From NCBI GenBank assembly GCA_051294375.1, contig CM119270.1, positions 6,098,027 to 6,162,026 on the forward strand: DNA of 64,000 bases, given 5' to 3'. This stretch comes from Paraspadella gotoi. Its lineage: Eukaryota > Chaetognatha. The position numbers were made by a program, and so were the translations under genes. Shown here one piece after another: positions 10,800 to 28,149 of this stretch. The notes under the pieces were generated by a model. That model saw nothing but the letters and a program-made list of their open reading frames with translations. It did not search any database and was not told where the DNA came from. The number at the start of each line of letters is the position of its first letter. The stretch's first letter is position 1.

Positions 10800-12420
10800 A
10801 TAACAAGGAAGAAACCTAACCTGTGTAGCTCTTGTATCTTTGACGATTTAACGGAGAAAAATCAATGTATGCGCAACGGCCCTTTATCATATTTTACCCT
10901 TTTTTACTGAGAAACAGAGAGAGAAAGATAGAGAGAGAGAGAGAGATAGATATGGATGGTTAATGTTTTATTTGCCTATGACGAAATTATCTTTTGACGC
11001 TCTCCATCGGTCCTCTCTCGCCCATTCTGTTTTCGCCGTAACAGAATAAATATCCTGGGAAGATGGGTATCTAGCTAAAGGTAGGTTCTAACTAGTCTCT
11101 CATCAGGTAAAAGAGGTAAGTAGGGTAAGTATGTAATGATGATAGGAAAACAGGTATAACAAAGGGTATCAAGGGTACATAAAAGGGGGAGAAGGGAGAG
11201 GGAAGGTTTGCAGACCCCGAGACCGAGAGGAGAAGTTGTGATGCCGATCTCCAAGACTCTGATCCTTGACTCGGGGATGAAGAGGAGGGGACGGCGTGGG
11301 GAGGAGGAGGAGGAGACGTTGAGAGGGGGGAGAGAAGACCCGGGGGGGGAGAAAGGCCCTGGCAGTAGGGTGAGCCTCTATCCTGATATCAAATAATAAG
11401 GCAACCCTAAAATTAAACGTCCAGCTATCTTCGGACAGCCAAAGTGATAATTATTCATCTCCCCCTACCCCCAACGTCAACGCCCTCTTTTGTACCCCTG
11501 TTCCCTTCTTTCGGTTTTCGAGACGTGGCGAAGAGAAAAGCTCACCTTTCCTGCTGAGCTTGGAAACGTATTTGATATTACCGGTTGTCATTAATTGCCA
11601 AGCCTTCGATTAGCGTATATCTATTATGATTTAACCCAAACTTTGAAGCTTTTGACTTGTAGTCGGGCATTGTAATCTGTTCACCCCGTTCATTGGCATG
11701 ATACCTTCTGTCGTCATCCGGTGGCTCATTGAGTAATGCCGTGTTTTGTCTCTAATTCATAAAGTACCTAAGATTTACCAGCCACGTGTAATACAACGAG
11801 GATGAGGGCAACGACGACGACGATAACGACGACGATAACGACGACCGGTTTTCAAAAATTCTAGAACCTTTTCTCTTCTTTTTCTTTCAATTAGTAAAAC
11901 TGAAATTCGTCATCCGATTTTCCCGCCGACGGAATTCGGCTCAAAGAAAAAAACCTCGTGGATAAAATATATTGAGAATCAAATCTTATATCTTGTAATC
12001 TGAAAATCAACTAAATAAGCTGGATCGATATTTTAAAATCAATAAATTTAAAATAAAAACGATAAAAAATAGTCATTACAAAGTTACATATTGTAGAAAA
12101 TGTTTATAGTTCGTTTTTTTTTTCGAAACAATTCGACAAATTCACGTCAATTAACCAATTAATCAATTCCCGTCTTCATTGAATTTCCATTGTATTTTTC
12201 TCTCTTAACTTCCTTCTATTTTGAACAAAATTAACCAGTAAATATTTCCCAACTGTTAACCCGTATATAAACTCTGGCCCGGGTTCAAAACCGCGCGACA
12301 CTAGGACCACACCTAGCGGATTTAGCCCGACTCTTCTGTAACAAAATGTCCCCAGACTTAACGACCACTTTTTAACTGTCGAACTGCTCTCGGATGACCC
12401 CTTCAAGAAGCGACAGCGTC
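10800..12420. other. Intergenic interval without recognised gene
   Basis: Between the tandem-module gene and EEF1A I see only a GA tract (about 10917-10949), a G-rich purine stretch (about 11190-11370), a gac/gat-repeat (about 11805-11845) and AT-rich DNA. The small open stretches are compositional and show no splice or domain signal. Confidence 0.5.
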
Positions 12421-12424
12421 TCCT

Positions 12425-12522
12425 GATCGCCTGCATCCTTCTGTTCGCCTGCATCTTTCTTTCAGCCTGCATCCTGTTCGCCTGCATCTTTCTTTCAGCC
12501 TGCATCCTTCCGTTCGCCTGCA
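12425..12522. repeat. Minisatellite of TTCGCCTGCATC / TTTCAGCCTGCATC units
   Basis: Roughly six short units built on the core GCCTGCATC alternate between a TTCGCC and a CTTTCAGCC prefix. In the minus-strand reading it gives repeated MQANR/MQAER peptides, which I regard as a by-product of the repeat. Confidence 0.7.
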
Positions 12523-12660
12523 CAGTGCACGCCCGGGATTTTTATTACAACCGGTTCTTAACAGTCAACCTCATCTTTTCCAAAGGCTCTTCTCCGAATA
12601 ACGCTTTTTGTCAGTTCAAATAAAGGAATGAGAATTTAGAAAACCGGTGGGACGAGAACG

Positions 12661-12663
<3 letters not shown>

Positions 12664-12691
<28 letters not shown>
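12664..12691. repeat. (GAC)n microsatellite
   Basis: About nine GAC trinucleotides in otherwise non-repetitive DNA. Confidence 0.85.
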
Positions 12692-12695
<4 letters not shown>

Positions 12696-13307
12696 AGTCG
12701 TGGACTTACGCGACGATGACGACGCCGAACAGGACAACTGGTTCTTTTTGTGGAGGGAAAAGCTGAATGGGTAGAGAACGCGGACTGGACCGTTGAATTT
12801 TTACTTAATTTCGGCATCTTCTCGGAATTAAACACATTTTCTCTGCATCGCTACTAATTAAAAAAAAATTTAAATAGTTCTTAAAATTTTTACATAATTT
12901 TATATCAACAGGCTTTATGCGTTGAACGCTTTAAAATTAAAATGATTGGAAAATGTCATTGTAAGTAAAATCAAATGCAAAATGTATTTAAAGTATTTCT
13001 CTAACCCTGACCGTCGTCAGCGCCCGGGCGACGGCGGCGACTCTGGTGGATGTCAGGAGACAAAAACCGGATTTGCGACCTCCACACGAAAAGAGGAGGA
13101 GAAGGAGGAGGATGAGGAGGATGAGGAGGAGGAGGAGGACGAACGAAGGAGACTGAAGCAACAGAAAACGACGGAATTTATTTGCGGCAAAGCAGAGACA
13201 GAGATAGAGAGGGTGGGATCGAGAGTCAGATCGAGAAAAAGAGAGAGAGGGACAGAGAGAGAGAGAGAACGACGGAGAGAAAATGCGTGACTGGGGATAA
13301 TTAAATT

Positions 13308-13417
<110 letters not shown>

Positions 13418-13749
13418 ATCCGCCCGCTAAAAACGTGGCTGTTGTCGGCCATTTTGTCTGCATTGGTCTCATTGCTTATAATTCTTTGTTTAGACTTTTT
13501 ATTTAATTTTTTTCTTTTTTTCTCCTCTGTTTATTAAGTTCTTGCTTTTTTCGGCTCTGTTTTATTTCTCTTAATACATTGTTTTTTTATTGATGCTTCT
13601 CTTTCTCCTTTTCTCCTTTTGTACCGAAAGCGTGGCTCAAGCTCATACTGCCATTTTCTTAACTCATGCGATGTTATTAGCCATAATAGTTTAGTTCAAA
13701 TGTAATTTAAAGTGTAGAAATACATAATTTAATTCAAACATATTCTTTT

Positions 13750-13751
<2 letters not shown>

Positions 13752-13841
<90 letters not shown>

Positions 13842-13842
13842 T
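13752..13842. repeat. (TCTA)n followed by (CTTT)n
   Basis: About 60 bp of TCTA tetranucleotide grades directly into about 30 bp of CTTT, a compound microsatellite. Confidence 0.95.
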
Positions 13843-13892
13843 TTTCCCAGAGAAATAATTTCGCAATATTGACCCAATACTTGTTTTTTCTT

Positions 13893-13896
<4 letters not shown>

Positions 13897-13948
<52 letters not shown>
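13897..13948. repeat. (CT)n microsatellite
   Basis: About 26 CT units, 200 bp upstream of the EEF1A ATG. Confidence 0.95.
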
Positions 13949-13951
<3 letters not shown>

Positions 13952-14144
13952 AATTTCTTTCTTTCTTAGAGAAATCATTTCGCATTATTGCCTCTATTTT
14001 TTCTTTTCATTTCGAAACCATGATTATTCTACTCGTCTAATCTCTTTTCTCCTTAACAAGTCTAGGAACGAAAATTTAAAAAGAAAAAACTCGACGCAAA
14101 AACAAAAAAAACTTTTGATCTAGAACAAGAAGAAAGAAAGCAAG

Positions 14145-19316
<5,172 letters not shown>

Positions 19317-19990
19317 TAAAGGGGGGAATTTTGAAGACAAGGGGGGGGGGTTTGGGGTATTGGGTAGACGATAGGAATGAATCGTGTCACGTGGCAGACG
19401 TTATAGATGACGAATGCTTCGTGTCGTAGCGTCGTTTTGCGTTTTGTGTTTCTTCTTGAAAGTTTTGTTTGACCGTTACGCGGTATGGGTTCACCATTAT
19501 GCACGATGGTTTCACCGAAATGCACAATGGTTTTTACCTTGACGTAGTATTATTCTCCTTGAGACTAGTCCTTTTTTTTAAGGTAATGGAAAAATATTTT
19601 TCTTTTTTGTTGTTGAGTTTTGTTAAGAATTTTTGGTACTTTTTTTTTTTCTTATATAGCGAAACTGATTCTTTTATGAGGTTCGGTCGCTATTTTTTCT
19701 GCTAAAATTTGTCGATATATTTAACTGAGAAATCAAAATGAATAACTGTTGAAACCGGCTTCATATTTTTATATAAAATAAACGACACTCTAATTTCAAT
19801 ATTTTATATTTTGACATCAGATAGAAAAAAATTTTAAACACGCCATTTGTGGCACTTAACTATGGGGACAAAAACAAATAAAATCTTAAAAACTACTACT
19901 TTTCAAACTTGCTGATACTTTTGTATCACAAGAAATTGAAAGGGAAGGAGAAAAAATGAAAATGAGTGTAAGTGTAAAAAATAGGTATAG
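19317..19990 (+). other. EEF1A 3' UTR and proximal flank
   Basis: Non-coding DNA downstream of the stop codon. From about 19430 onward it is the left end of a segment repeated directly at 21.2-22.7 kb and inverted at 30.7-32.4 kb and, more noisily, at 39.4-41.4 kb. Confidence 0.5.
19777..19782 (+). promoter_or_regulatory. Candidate EEF1A polyadenylation signal
   Basis: AATAAA lies about 460 bp after the stop codon. The surrounding sequence is conserved in the copies near 21.55 and 31.95 kb. A second AAATAAAA lies near 19880. The choice between them is not resolvable from sequence. Confidence 0.4.
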
Positions 19991-19992
19991 TG

Positions 19993-20225
19993 TGGCAGCA
20001 AGACTTAAAGCTGCCTCACCTCAGCCTCGTCTCAATGGCTGAGCAGGCTAAATCATCTCATTCCATCCGTGCGTCCCGGGTTCAATCCCTGGGTATCCCG
20101 GTTCTGGCTTAAATGTGACGGTGCCGGTATAAACATGCCAGTGACAGGAGGCGGTCACTGAGGGTCCGCAGCCCCTACGCCAGTTGGTGAGATACCCCGC
20201 GCCCCGGGTATCACAGGCTATCCTC
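19993..20225 (+). mobile_element. tRNA-derived SINE
   Basis: A good A box (TGGCTGAGCAGG, 20036-20047) is followed about 32 bp later by a B box (GGTTCAATCCC, 20079-20089), the internal RNA polymerase III promoter pattern of tRNA-derived SINEs. A unique body ends in gggtatcacaggc. The tail matches the minus strand at 6.6 kb. The sister copies of this locus (21.77, 31.70 and 40.55 kb) lack the element and instead have about 25 bp of local sequence, so it is a presence/absence variant. No clean target duplication was found. Confidence 0.65.
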
Positions 20226-20279
20226 ACTCTTTACCGACCTTAACGTTTACCAATGACAAAAGAAAAAAAAATATGATTA

Positions 20280-21165
20280 AGAAATTATCAACTAGAATCT
20301 CTAATCGGGCGTTGCCTAAGTACACCCCGCCTATAAGCAGGACAAGTTCAGTAAAAGCCTTCCTCTCATGACCCCTAGTTACCGGGTTCAATCCTAACCC
20401 TCTCCCTACCCTGCGGGAAGCGTGACGACGGCCGTAAATCGACTTAGGGGCGTGGTAAACCCTCAAGCTTGGTTCCTAGTCCAGGACCAGTTCCATGGAT
20501 GCTAGAGGGGTTAAAAAGTTACGGATAGTACTCCTCAGACAACTTAGCGCCTTATCCACATCTCTTCTGTAGCTGACATTGCCCATGTTAACAGAGTACG
20601 TCCCAACAGATAAAACTCAGTGGGTCAATGAGTCAATGAGTCAAGCCATGTTCAACATTACGACTTGGTACGGTGTTCATTCTCACTCCGATACCTACAA
20701 ATATCGTACCTTACGCCGTACGGAAAGCTTTTTTACTTCCGTGACCTTTTGTTATATATTTATACAAGACCTAATTTTTTATGCAGTGGCGACGACAACT
20801 GGAAAAATAAAACCTAAAGAGAGAAAACAAAAGGCCAATGGCTTTTCAATTTTGGCCGACTGAAATAGGAAAGAGTAGGAAATAGGAAAATAGGAAAAAA
20901 TAGGAAGAGTAGGATAAGTCTTAGGAAGAAAAAGAATAAAAAAATAGAAAATAAAAAAAGAAACGAAAAAAAAAGAAGTTTCAACTGTAAACTTGTCAAC
21001 GAAAACCGAGGATGCGATTCCATAAATTTCGAACGCGCTGTCGATGTCGATGCGAAAATCGGAAAATCGCGACAGATTTGCGGTCAAATTAGACTTATCT
21101 TTTTGCTCTTCCTCTTCCGCCTTTAAACGCGAGTACTCGCGGAGCAACTCTATAAGTCACTTTTC
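20280..21165. other. Non-coding EEF1A downstream flank, copy A
   Basis: No gene recognised. The interval contains a second GGTTCAATCC B-box-like motif near 20391 without a convincing A box, a T/A-rich stretch and, at its end, the palindrome CGCGAGTACTCGCG (21128-21141) before the contig stops at an N run. It is repeated at 21.8-22.7, 30.7-31.7 and 39.4-40.5 kb. Confidence 0.5.
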
Positions 21166-21190
21166 NNNNNNNNNNNNNNNNNNNNNNNNN
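21166..21190. other. Assembly gap (25 N)
   Basis: Fixed-length N run. The contig on the right begins with a second copy of sequence found 1.7 kb to the left. Confidence 0.99.
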
Positions 21191-22700
21191 TGAGATTAGT
21201 TCAGAGAGGAGTTGTACCTCGTTTTGCTTTTGTGTTCTTTCTTGAAGAGTTTTGTGTGACCCGTTACGCGGTATGGTTCACCATTATGCACGATGGTAAC
21301 CGAAAAGGCACAATGGTTTTACCTTGACGTAGTATTATTCTCCTTGGACTAGTCTTTTTTTTAAGGTAATGGAAAATATTTTTCTTTTTTGTTGTTGAGT
21401 TTTGTTAGAATTTTGGTACTTTTTTTTTCTTATAAGTCGCGAAACTGATTCTTTTATGAGTTCGGTCGCTATTTTTTCTGCTAAAATTTGTCGATATATT
21501 TAACTGAGAAATCAAAATTAATAACTGTTGAAACCGGCTTCATATTTTTATATAAAATAAACGACACTTAATTTCATATTTTATATTTTGACATCAGATA
21601 GAAAAAAAATTTTAAACACGCCCATTTGTGGCAACTTAACTATGGGACATAAAACAATAAATCTAAAAACTACTACTTTCAAACTGCTGATCATTTTGTA
21701 TCACAAGAAATTGAAAGGGAAGGAGAAAAATGAAAATGAGTGTAAGTGTAAAAAATAGGTAATAGAAAAAAACAATTGTGGCATAATGTTACTCTTTACC
21801 CAGACTTAACAGTTCATACCATGAAAAAGAAAAAAAAATATGATAAGGAATTATCAACTAAAATCTCAATCGGGCTTCTAATAACACCCCGCCTATAAGC
21901 AGACAAGTTCAGTAAAAGCCTTCTCTCATGACCCATTACGCGGTTCAATCTAACCCTCCCTACCCTGCGGGAAGACGAACGCGTAAATCGACTTAGGGCG
22001 TGTAAAGCCCAAGCTTGGTTCTAGTCCAGACTCCGTTCCATGGACTATGCTAGAGAAGGTTAAAAATTACGGATAGTACTCTCAGACAACGTTAGCCTCG
22101 CCTATCCACATCTCTTCTGTAGATGACATTGCTAGCGTATGTTAACAGAGTAGTGTCCCAACAGATAAAACTCAGTGGGTCAATGAATGTCAATGAGTCA
22201 AGCCATGTTCAACATTACGACTTGGTACGGGTGTCATTCTCACTCCGATACCTACAATATCGTACCTTACGCCGTACGGAAAGCTTTTTACTTCCGTGAC
22301 CTTTTGTTATATATTTATACACAGACCTAATTTTTATGCAGGTGGCGACGACAACTGGAAAAATAAAACCTAAGAAGAGAAACAAAAGGCCAATGGCTTT
22401 TCATTTTGGCCGACTGAAATAGGAAAGAGTAGGAAATAGGAAAAAGGAAATTAGGAAGAGTAGGATAAGTCTTAGGAAAGATAAAAAAATAGAAAATAAA
22501 AAGAAAACGAAAAAAAAAGAAGTTCAACTGTAAACTTGCATCGAAATCCGAGGATGCGATTCAATAAATTTCGAACCGCGCTGTCGATGGTCGATGCGAA
22601 ATCGGAAAATCGCGACAGATTTGCGGTCAATTAACTTATCTTTTTGCTCTTCTTCCGCCTTTAAACGCGAGTACTCGCGAGCAACTCTATAAGTCACTTT
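21191..22700 (+). repeat. Direct duplicate of 19.43-21.17 kb (copy B)
   Basis: Collinear with the EEF1A 3' flank. Shared landmarks include the AATAAA region and the CGCGAGTACTCGCG palindrome (22666-22679). There are many single-base deletions relative to copy A, and the SINE is absent. It has no coding content. Confidence 0.85.
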
Positions 22701-22985
22701 TCGGTCGGTCGGTATGTCTGTCTGTCGGTCTGTCCCACTTACGTTTAAAACGCGTATATTGCCATTTTGTTGCTCATTGTTGATTGACGAAAACTCAAAT
22801 TAAGGGACTGCTAGCGGACGCCTTCATGAATTCCTAAAACTATAAGGAATAAAAGACGGAATTTTGCAGCAGTGCATGTCTATATAATAACGGCGATCAA
22901 AAAGTTTTTTTTAGTCAGTATGTCATATCATGTGATCAAAGGTAATTATAGACGTACCAAAAAAATGGACTCTTATGACAACAAA
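22690..22985 (-). repeat. GGTC/palindrome interspersed repeat
   Basis: Reverse-orientation copy of the family at 10.44-10.79 kb. On the minus strand it runs catgatatgaca, gcactgc, ggaattcatgaagg, cgctagcagtccctta, cgtaagtgggacag, a CCGA tract and aaaagtgactta, and then the palindrome at 22666-22679. Confidence 0.65.
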
Positions 22986-22989
22986 TGAA

Positions 22990-24036
22990 CAAATGACAGA
23001 CACACGGATACTGAGAATATAAAAATTCAAAAGGCGATCGCGCTTGTCTGTCTTACCCTCTTTCTCTTCTCCTTCTCCTCCTCACTTATAATATTCCTTT
23101 TCTCCTCTTCCTCCCGTTCCTCCTTCCCTGGCTCCCACGGTTGTCTTTTCGCATCGGCTCTCGCGTCGTTCTCCTCCTCTCTCCCTCCTCCTCCTCTTCT
23201 CCCGGGCATCCCACGCTTCTGCTTCATCCTCGACCCACAAAAAAAAAAATCTGTTTATTTTGGCGTCCGAAAAAAAACAAGCGATAGTAATTGGATATCG
23301 AGGAAAAAGGGGACATCGGCCATTGTCGTCTTTGTCGTCTGTTGTTGTTGTCGCGCGTTGTGTCGTCCGACGTCCGTCGCTTCATTTAAGAAGTAATATT
23401 CCTCATCATTGTGCGGCCTGAAGTTAATTGTTTTTGTTGATTCTATGGTTTTGGAAAGTTGAAGATTTTTGATAAGTTTTGAATCGTCGTAGAATATGTG
23501 AAATCGTATATGTAAAATATGTGAAATATGTGAAGTGGTATATACGTACTTATCTTAGATTATAATGTATTGTGTAATCCTAATTCTGGAGTCTGAAAAA
23601 AATGTATTGTTTCATGCGCTCTCTCACACTCGCACTCTCTCACACTCGCACTCTCTCACACTCGCACTCCCGCACACACGTTACCAACTCGCGCCAAAAC
23701 GAGAGGATCCCAACTAGTGAAAATCACAATGTAAATCCAAAGAAATGCTAACGTTCGGCAATTTATAAATATTTCGAGAATATTTTTCATAAATGATTTT
23801 TTTCCTCGCTAGCAAAATCTAACCCGACGTTACTTTTCCCCTTTGAAAGTTCATTCGAAACGGAGACCCTTCGTATCTCTGGTTCCATCTAAACTGGATG
23901 GAATCAATTTCCTCTCTCCTTTATTCCGTTTCGTCTTCTCTCTCAACTCATGGCGATCGAAAATCATGAGAAGAAATTTTAACGACGAACTTTTGAGCTT
24001 TAATCCGGAGTTGGAAAAAAAGGAGGAGAGAGAATC
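22990..24036. other. Non-coding flank, copy B
   Basis: No gene recognised. Contains a pyrimidine-rich tract (about 23045-23225), a ctctcacactcgca repeat (about 23620-23680) and sequence whose inverted copies lie at 29.2-30.4 kb and whose direct complement-orientation copy lies at 38.0-39.1 kb. Confidence 0.5.
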
Positions 24037-24061
24037 NNNNNNNNNNNNNNNNNNNNNNNNN
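24037..24061. other. Assembly gap (25 N)
   Basis: Fixed-length N run separating copy-B flank from a purine-rich block. Confidence 0.99.
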
Positions 24062-24861
24062 AAGGGCAGGGAGGAGGAGGGGCAGGCGAAGCAGGGCGAT
24101 GGGGAGGAGGGGGAGCGAGAGGTGGGAGGTGGAGCACCAGGAGAGGGGCTGAAGAGGGGGAGAGAGGAGCAGCAGGGAGAGCGGGGAGAGAGAATGAGGA
24201 GGAGATAAGGGGGAGAGCGGAAGGGGAGCCGAGAGTGAGAAGAGCCAGCAGGGACTGGGAGAGGAGACGAGAAGGCGGAGAGGGAAGGGGGATGGCGAGG
24301 GGGAGAGGGGGAGGGGGGGAGCAGCAGAGGGAGGGAGGGAGCGTGGAGAGGGGGATGCATCGGCAGGGAGCGGGAGATGTAGAAGCGGACGAGAGGGATC
24401 GTAGGGAGGGGGGGGAGCGCAGGAGGGCGGAGTGCTGAAGAGAAGGATGGCAGGGGACGGAGTGCAGCGAGATGGGAGAGGAAGAGGGTAAAGTGAGTGA
24501 TAGCGAAGGGAGATGAAGATAGGGTGAGAGGACGCAAGGAAAGGAGGGGAGGCGGGAGAAGGGCAGGAGGGGGACGGGGGAGGGGGGAGGGGAGGAGGAT
24601 GGGGGGGGGGGGGGGAGCGGGGGGGGAAGCCGGACGGAGAGGAGAGAGAGCAAAGACGAAGAGGAGATGGGGGAGACGACGAGGGGGGACCAAAAAGTAG
24701 GGAGGGGGAGGAAAGGAGCAGGGGTCGGAGCAGAGGGGCAGAGCTAAGGGGCGGAGAGGGAGTGGGGGGGGTGGGGAGGGGGGTGGAGTAGGAGGAGAGG
24801 AAGGAGGGGGGGGAGAGGTGGGGAGAAGAGCGGGGAGGGAGAGACAAGAGAGACGAGAGAG

Positions 24862-24895
<34 letters not shown>
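24062..24895. repeat. 830-bp purine-rich (G/A) low-complexity block
   Basis: The plus strand is almost entirely G and A with G runs up to 14, ending in a (GA)n at about 24860-24894. Long open frames on both strands result only from composition. The corresponding position in sister copies is a CT/GA microsatellite, so this may be a miscalled expansion of that repeat. Confidence 0.8.
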
Positions 24896-24898
<3 letters not shown>

Positions 24899-25239
24899 TG
24901 ATTAAAGTCTTTCCGTTAATTTTCCCCAATCGATGAAACCCACATTCGTGTTTCTTGAAGGAAGTAGAGTCGGACCTTTTTTTGAAGGTCAATTAGTTGT
25001 TGCTCTTGTGTCGTTTAGTGTAACGAACAAAATTAAGTATAAACTAAATGTTGTTAGATAACACAGGCTTGTTGCCGAGTAAAGATTCGACACTCGTCGT
25101 GGCGGACGCTTTCTCGTCGTGACACACCAATTGGCGCGGAAGTGAGGTGGAGAGGAAATTTCTTTTTGGTCAACTGATTGGGCTTTCTTTTCCGAGAGTG
25201 CCCGATTTATGATAGTTTATCCTAGAAATTATTTTGAAC

Positions 25240-25405
25240 CTAATACTGAATCCTAACCCTTATCTCTGATTTCTCACTCTTACCTATAACCCTAAACACT
25301 AATACTTAACGCAAATCCCTAACCTTTATCGCAGACCAAATCTCTAACCTTAATAACTAACCTAATCCCTAACCCTAACCTCGAACCTTTAACCTCTAGT
25401 CGTGA
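25240..25405. repeat. Degenerate telomere-like tract
   Basis: Repeated variants of cctaaccctaac, ccctaaac and aatccctaacc over about 160 bp. Inverted copies lie at 27.54-27.72 and 37.17-37.33 kb as part of the larger segmental copies. Confidence 0.6.
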
Positions 25406-25896
25406 ATAGTTAGCAGTAAAAATAGTAAATATAACTAATTAACCAACTAATTAACTTACTAACCATTGCAGAAGATCTAGAAACTCAAAAGATGGAATCA
25501 AGTGGAACCGAATGGAATCGGATCATAGACTCGGATAGAAATCACGTTAATAGTAAAAATAAAATGTATTTAAGTAATCAATTCGTGTTATGATGATATG
25601 GCTGAAAACTTTGTGAGGTTTGAATAGTTCGCTTGGTAGTGCTTGCTAGCCAGAACACAAACGAATAAAAGAAGGAGAGATTCGAATTTTATCTTTTTAA
25701 CTATTTTCCACTTTCCCTTTTGGTAGAACGTCTTTCGCGGATGGTCTCTCTCTCTCATCTCTTCTCTCTCTCTCTCTCTTCTCTCTCTCTCATTTGTCTC
25801 ATGGTCTTCTTCTCTCTCTCTCCGTCATCTCTCTCTCTCTCTTCCCTCTCTTTCTTTCTCTTTCTCACTACAATTTGTCTAAACTAAGTCTATTTG

Positions 25897-25921
25897 NNNN
25901 NNNNNNNNNNNNNNNNNNNNN
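25897..25921. other. Assembly gap (25 N)
   Basis: Fixed-length N run preceded by a CT-rich microsatellite. The next contig holds inverted copies of the sequence to the left. Confidence 0.99.
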
Positions 25922-28149
25922 TCTATATGTTTTATTCAAGTGGGATTTTACAGAGCAATAAGGTTGTTTTTGGAAAAAAAAATCAAAAGGGAAACAGAAA
26001 TAAAAAAAGCTTGGTTTCTTCTCCAACAAGGTTTTTTCTCATTCTATAATTACTTTTTTTTTAAAGTGAAAAAAATCGAAGCTTACTGAATGTAATATCA
26101 TTTTAAAATAATAGTTTTTAGTTTAAATAAATAAGATATTGATAATTTTACTTTTAAAAACGCCGTTACGTTTTAAATTTAGATAGGCATAAGTCGTAAC
26201 TCACCATTAAAATTCGACGCTGGACTGAGAACTTTTGATAAAATACCAATACAAAATATTGACATGCCGGACTGCCTTTCTTGATATTTTCTTTTCAAAA
26301 TATGGTTTGGCGCTTCCGACTCTAACATATGCTAAATATAATATGTATATATGGGTAGTATAATTATATTGGTGCGGCGGTTAATTTGTTTTTTGCAATG
26401 AAAATCTGTTTGTTGCATGGACGACGAATTATATTACCTCTTTTGCTCTTTTTATCTTTTTTTTTTTTATCTTTTTACACTTGGGAGGAAAAGTCCCGCG
26501 GTTGATTTCTGCGGGTGTATGAAAAATCGGGTAAGGAGACTTACCATCCTCTCTCATACTCTCTCATACTCGTCTCGGTCTTTCTACTCCTCCCTCTCTC
26601 TCGTTTACTTCCTCGTGGCCCACTCCTTTTTTCGTATTTTTTATCTTTTCTTCTTCCTGTATTCCTCGTCTTCCTGCCTTTTTCTCTTCCCTTTCTCACC
26701 TCGTCCCTCTATCACCCTCTCCCTCTCGCCCTCTCTCCCCCTCTCCCCCTCCCTCCTCCTCTATCTTCCCCACCACCGCGAAAGTTCTTCAAACTTCCAA
26801 CGCATACAGATTTTGCACGCCTTCTTCTCGCTCTCGCGACCTCTGAAGGCAATTTGGGAAGTTGAGAGGGGTGGAGGGGGGAAGAAAGAGCCCATAGATC
26901 ATGACTCCCCCTCTGAGAAGGAATGGAAAAAGGCTTCCCATGATACAAGCGGGCGGGTTTGAGGTCTGGGGGAACAATGGAGGTAGTGCTGAGGACAAAA
27001 GCGGTCAAAGGTTTCAAATCCGAAGATACCGCTCATTTTCCGTCATTTCCTCCCATTTTCGTGCCTCCATTAACTGAATTTTATCTTTATAATATTCCAC
27101 TTTCCTTTTGTGTGTAGACCGGTCTTTCCCGTGATGTCTCTCTCTTCTCTCTCTCGTCTCTCTCTCTCTCCTCTCTCTCTCTCTTCTCTCTCTCTCCTAC
27201 CTCTCTCTCTTCTCTCTCTCTTCTCTTCTCCATCTCTCTTTCTTCTCCTTTCTCACTACATTTGGTCAACTAAGTCTATTTCGTTTGTGTTCTGGCTAGC
27301 AAGACACTACCAAGCGCACTATCCAAACCAAAGTTTTTAGCCATATCATCATAACACGAAATTGATTACTTAAATACATTTTATTTTTACTATTAACGTG
27401 ATCTTCTTATCCGAGTCTATGAATCCGATTTCCTTCGGTTCCACTTGATTCCATCTTTCTAGATTCTACGATCTTTCTGCAATGGTTATGTTAGTTTATT
27501 AGCTTGGTTAATTAGTTATATTTACTATTTTTACTGCAAACTATTCACGACTAGAGGTTAAAGGTTCGAGGTTAGGGTTAGGGATTAGGTTAGTTATTAA
27601 AGTTAGAGATTTGGTATGTTGATAAGGTTTATGGAATTTGCGTTAAGTATTAGTGTTAGGGTAATAGGTAAGCGTTTAAAAATCAGAGATAATGGTTAGG
27701 ATTCAGTATTAGGATTCAAATAATTTCTAGTGGATAAACTATCATAAAATCGGGCACTCTCGGAAAAGAAAAGGTCCAATCAGTTGACCAAAAAGAAATT
27801 TCCTCTCCACCTCACTTCCGCGCCAAATTGGTGTGTCACGCACGGAGAAAGCGTCCGCACGACGAGAGTGTCGAATCTATTACTCGGTCAACAAGCCTGT
27901 GTTATCTAACAACATTTAGTTTATACTTAATTTTGTTCAGTTACACTAAACGACACAAGAGCAACAACAAATTGACCTCAAAAAAAAGGTTCCGGCGACT
28001 TCTACTTCTCTTCAAGAAACACGATGTGCGGTTTTCATCGATTGGGGAAAATTAACGGAAAGACTTTTACAATCATTCCTTCCATCTTCATTTTCTCTCC
28101 TCTTCTTCTCTCATCTCTCTCTCTCTCTTTCGTCTCTCTCTCTCTCTCT

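Larger units (their letters stand above)
13430..14144 (+). promoter_or_regulatory. EEF1A upstream region (probable promoter/5'UTR zone)
   Basis: The interval is strongly pyrimidine-rich: (TCTA)n/(CTTT)n at 13752-13842 and (CT)n at 13897-13948. Two ccatttt motifs (13447-13456 as ggccattttg, and about 13649) resemble YY1-type sites. Elongation-factor mRNAs are commonly of the 5'-terminal oligopyrimidine class, but so much CT makes any single TOP start arbitrary. No TATA box or start site can be assigned. Confidence 0.3.

Noticed and set aside
20380-20400. Second B-box-like GGTTCAATCC as another SINE or tRNA gene
   Set aside because: No A box at a suitable distance and no cloverleaf pairing; the sequence is part of the duplicated EEF1A flank.
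23851-24847. Proline/serine-rich frames of up to 299 codons on the minus strand across the N run
   Set aside because: A G/A-only strand has almost no stops on its complement; the frames read through N bases and overlap each other in three phases.
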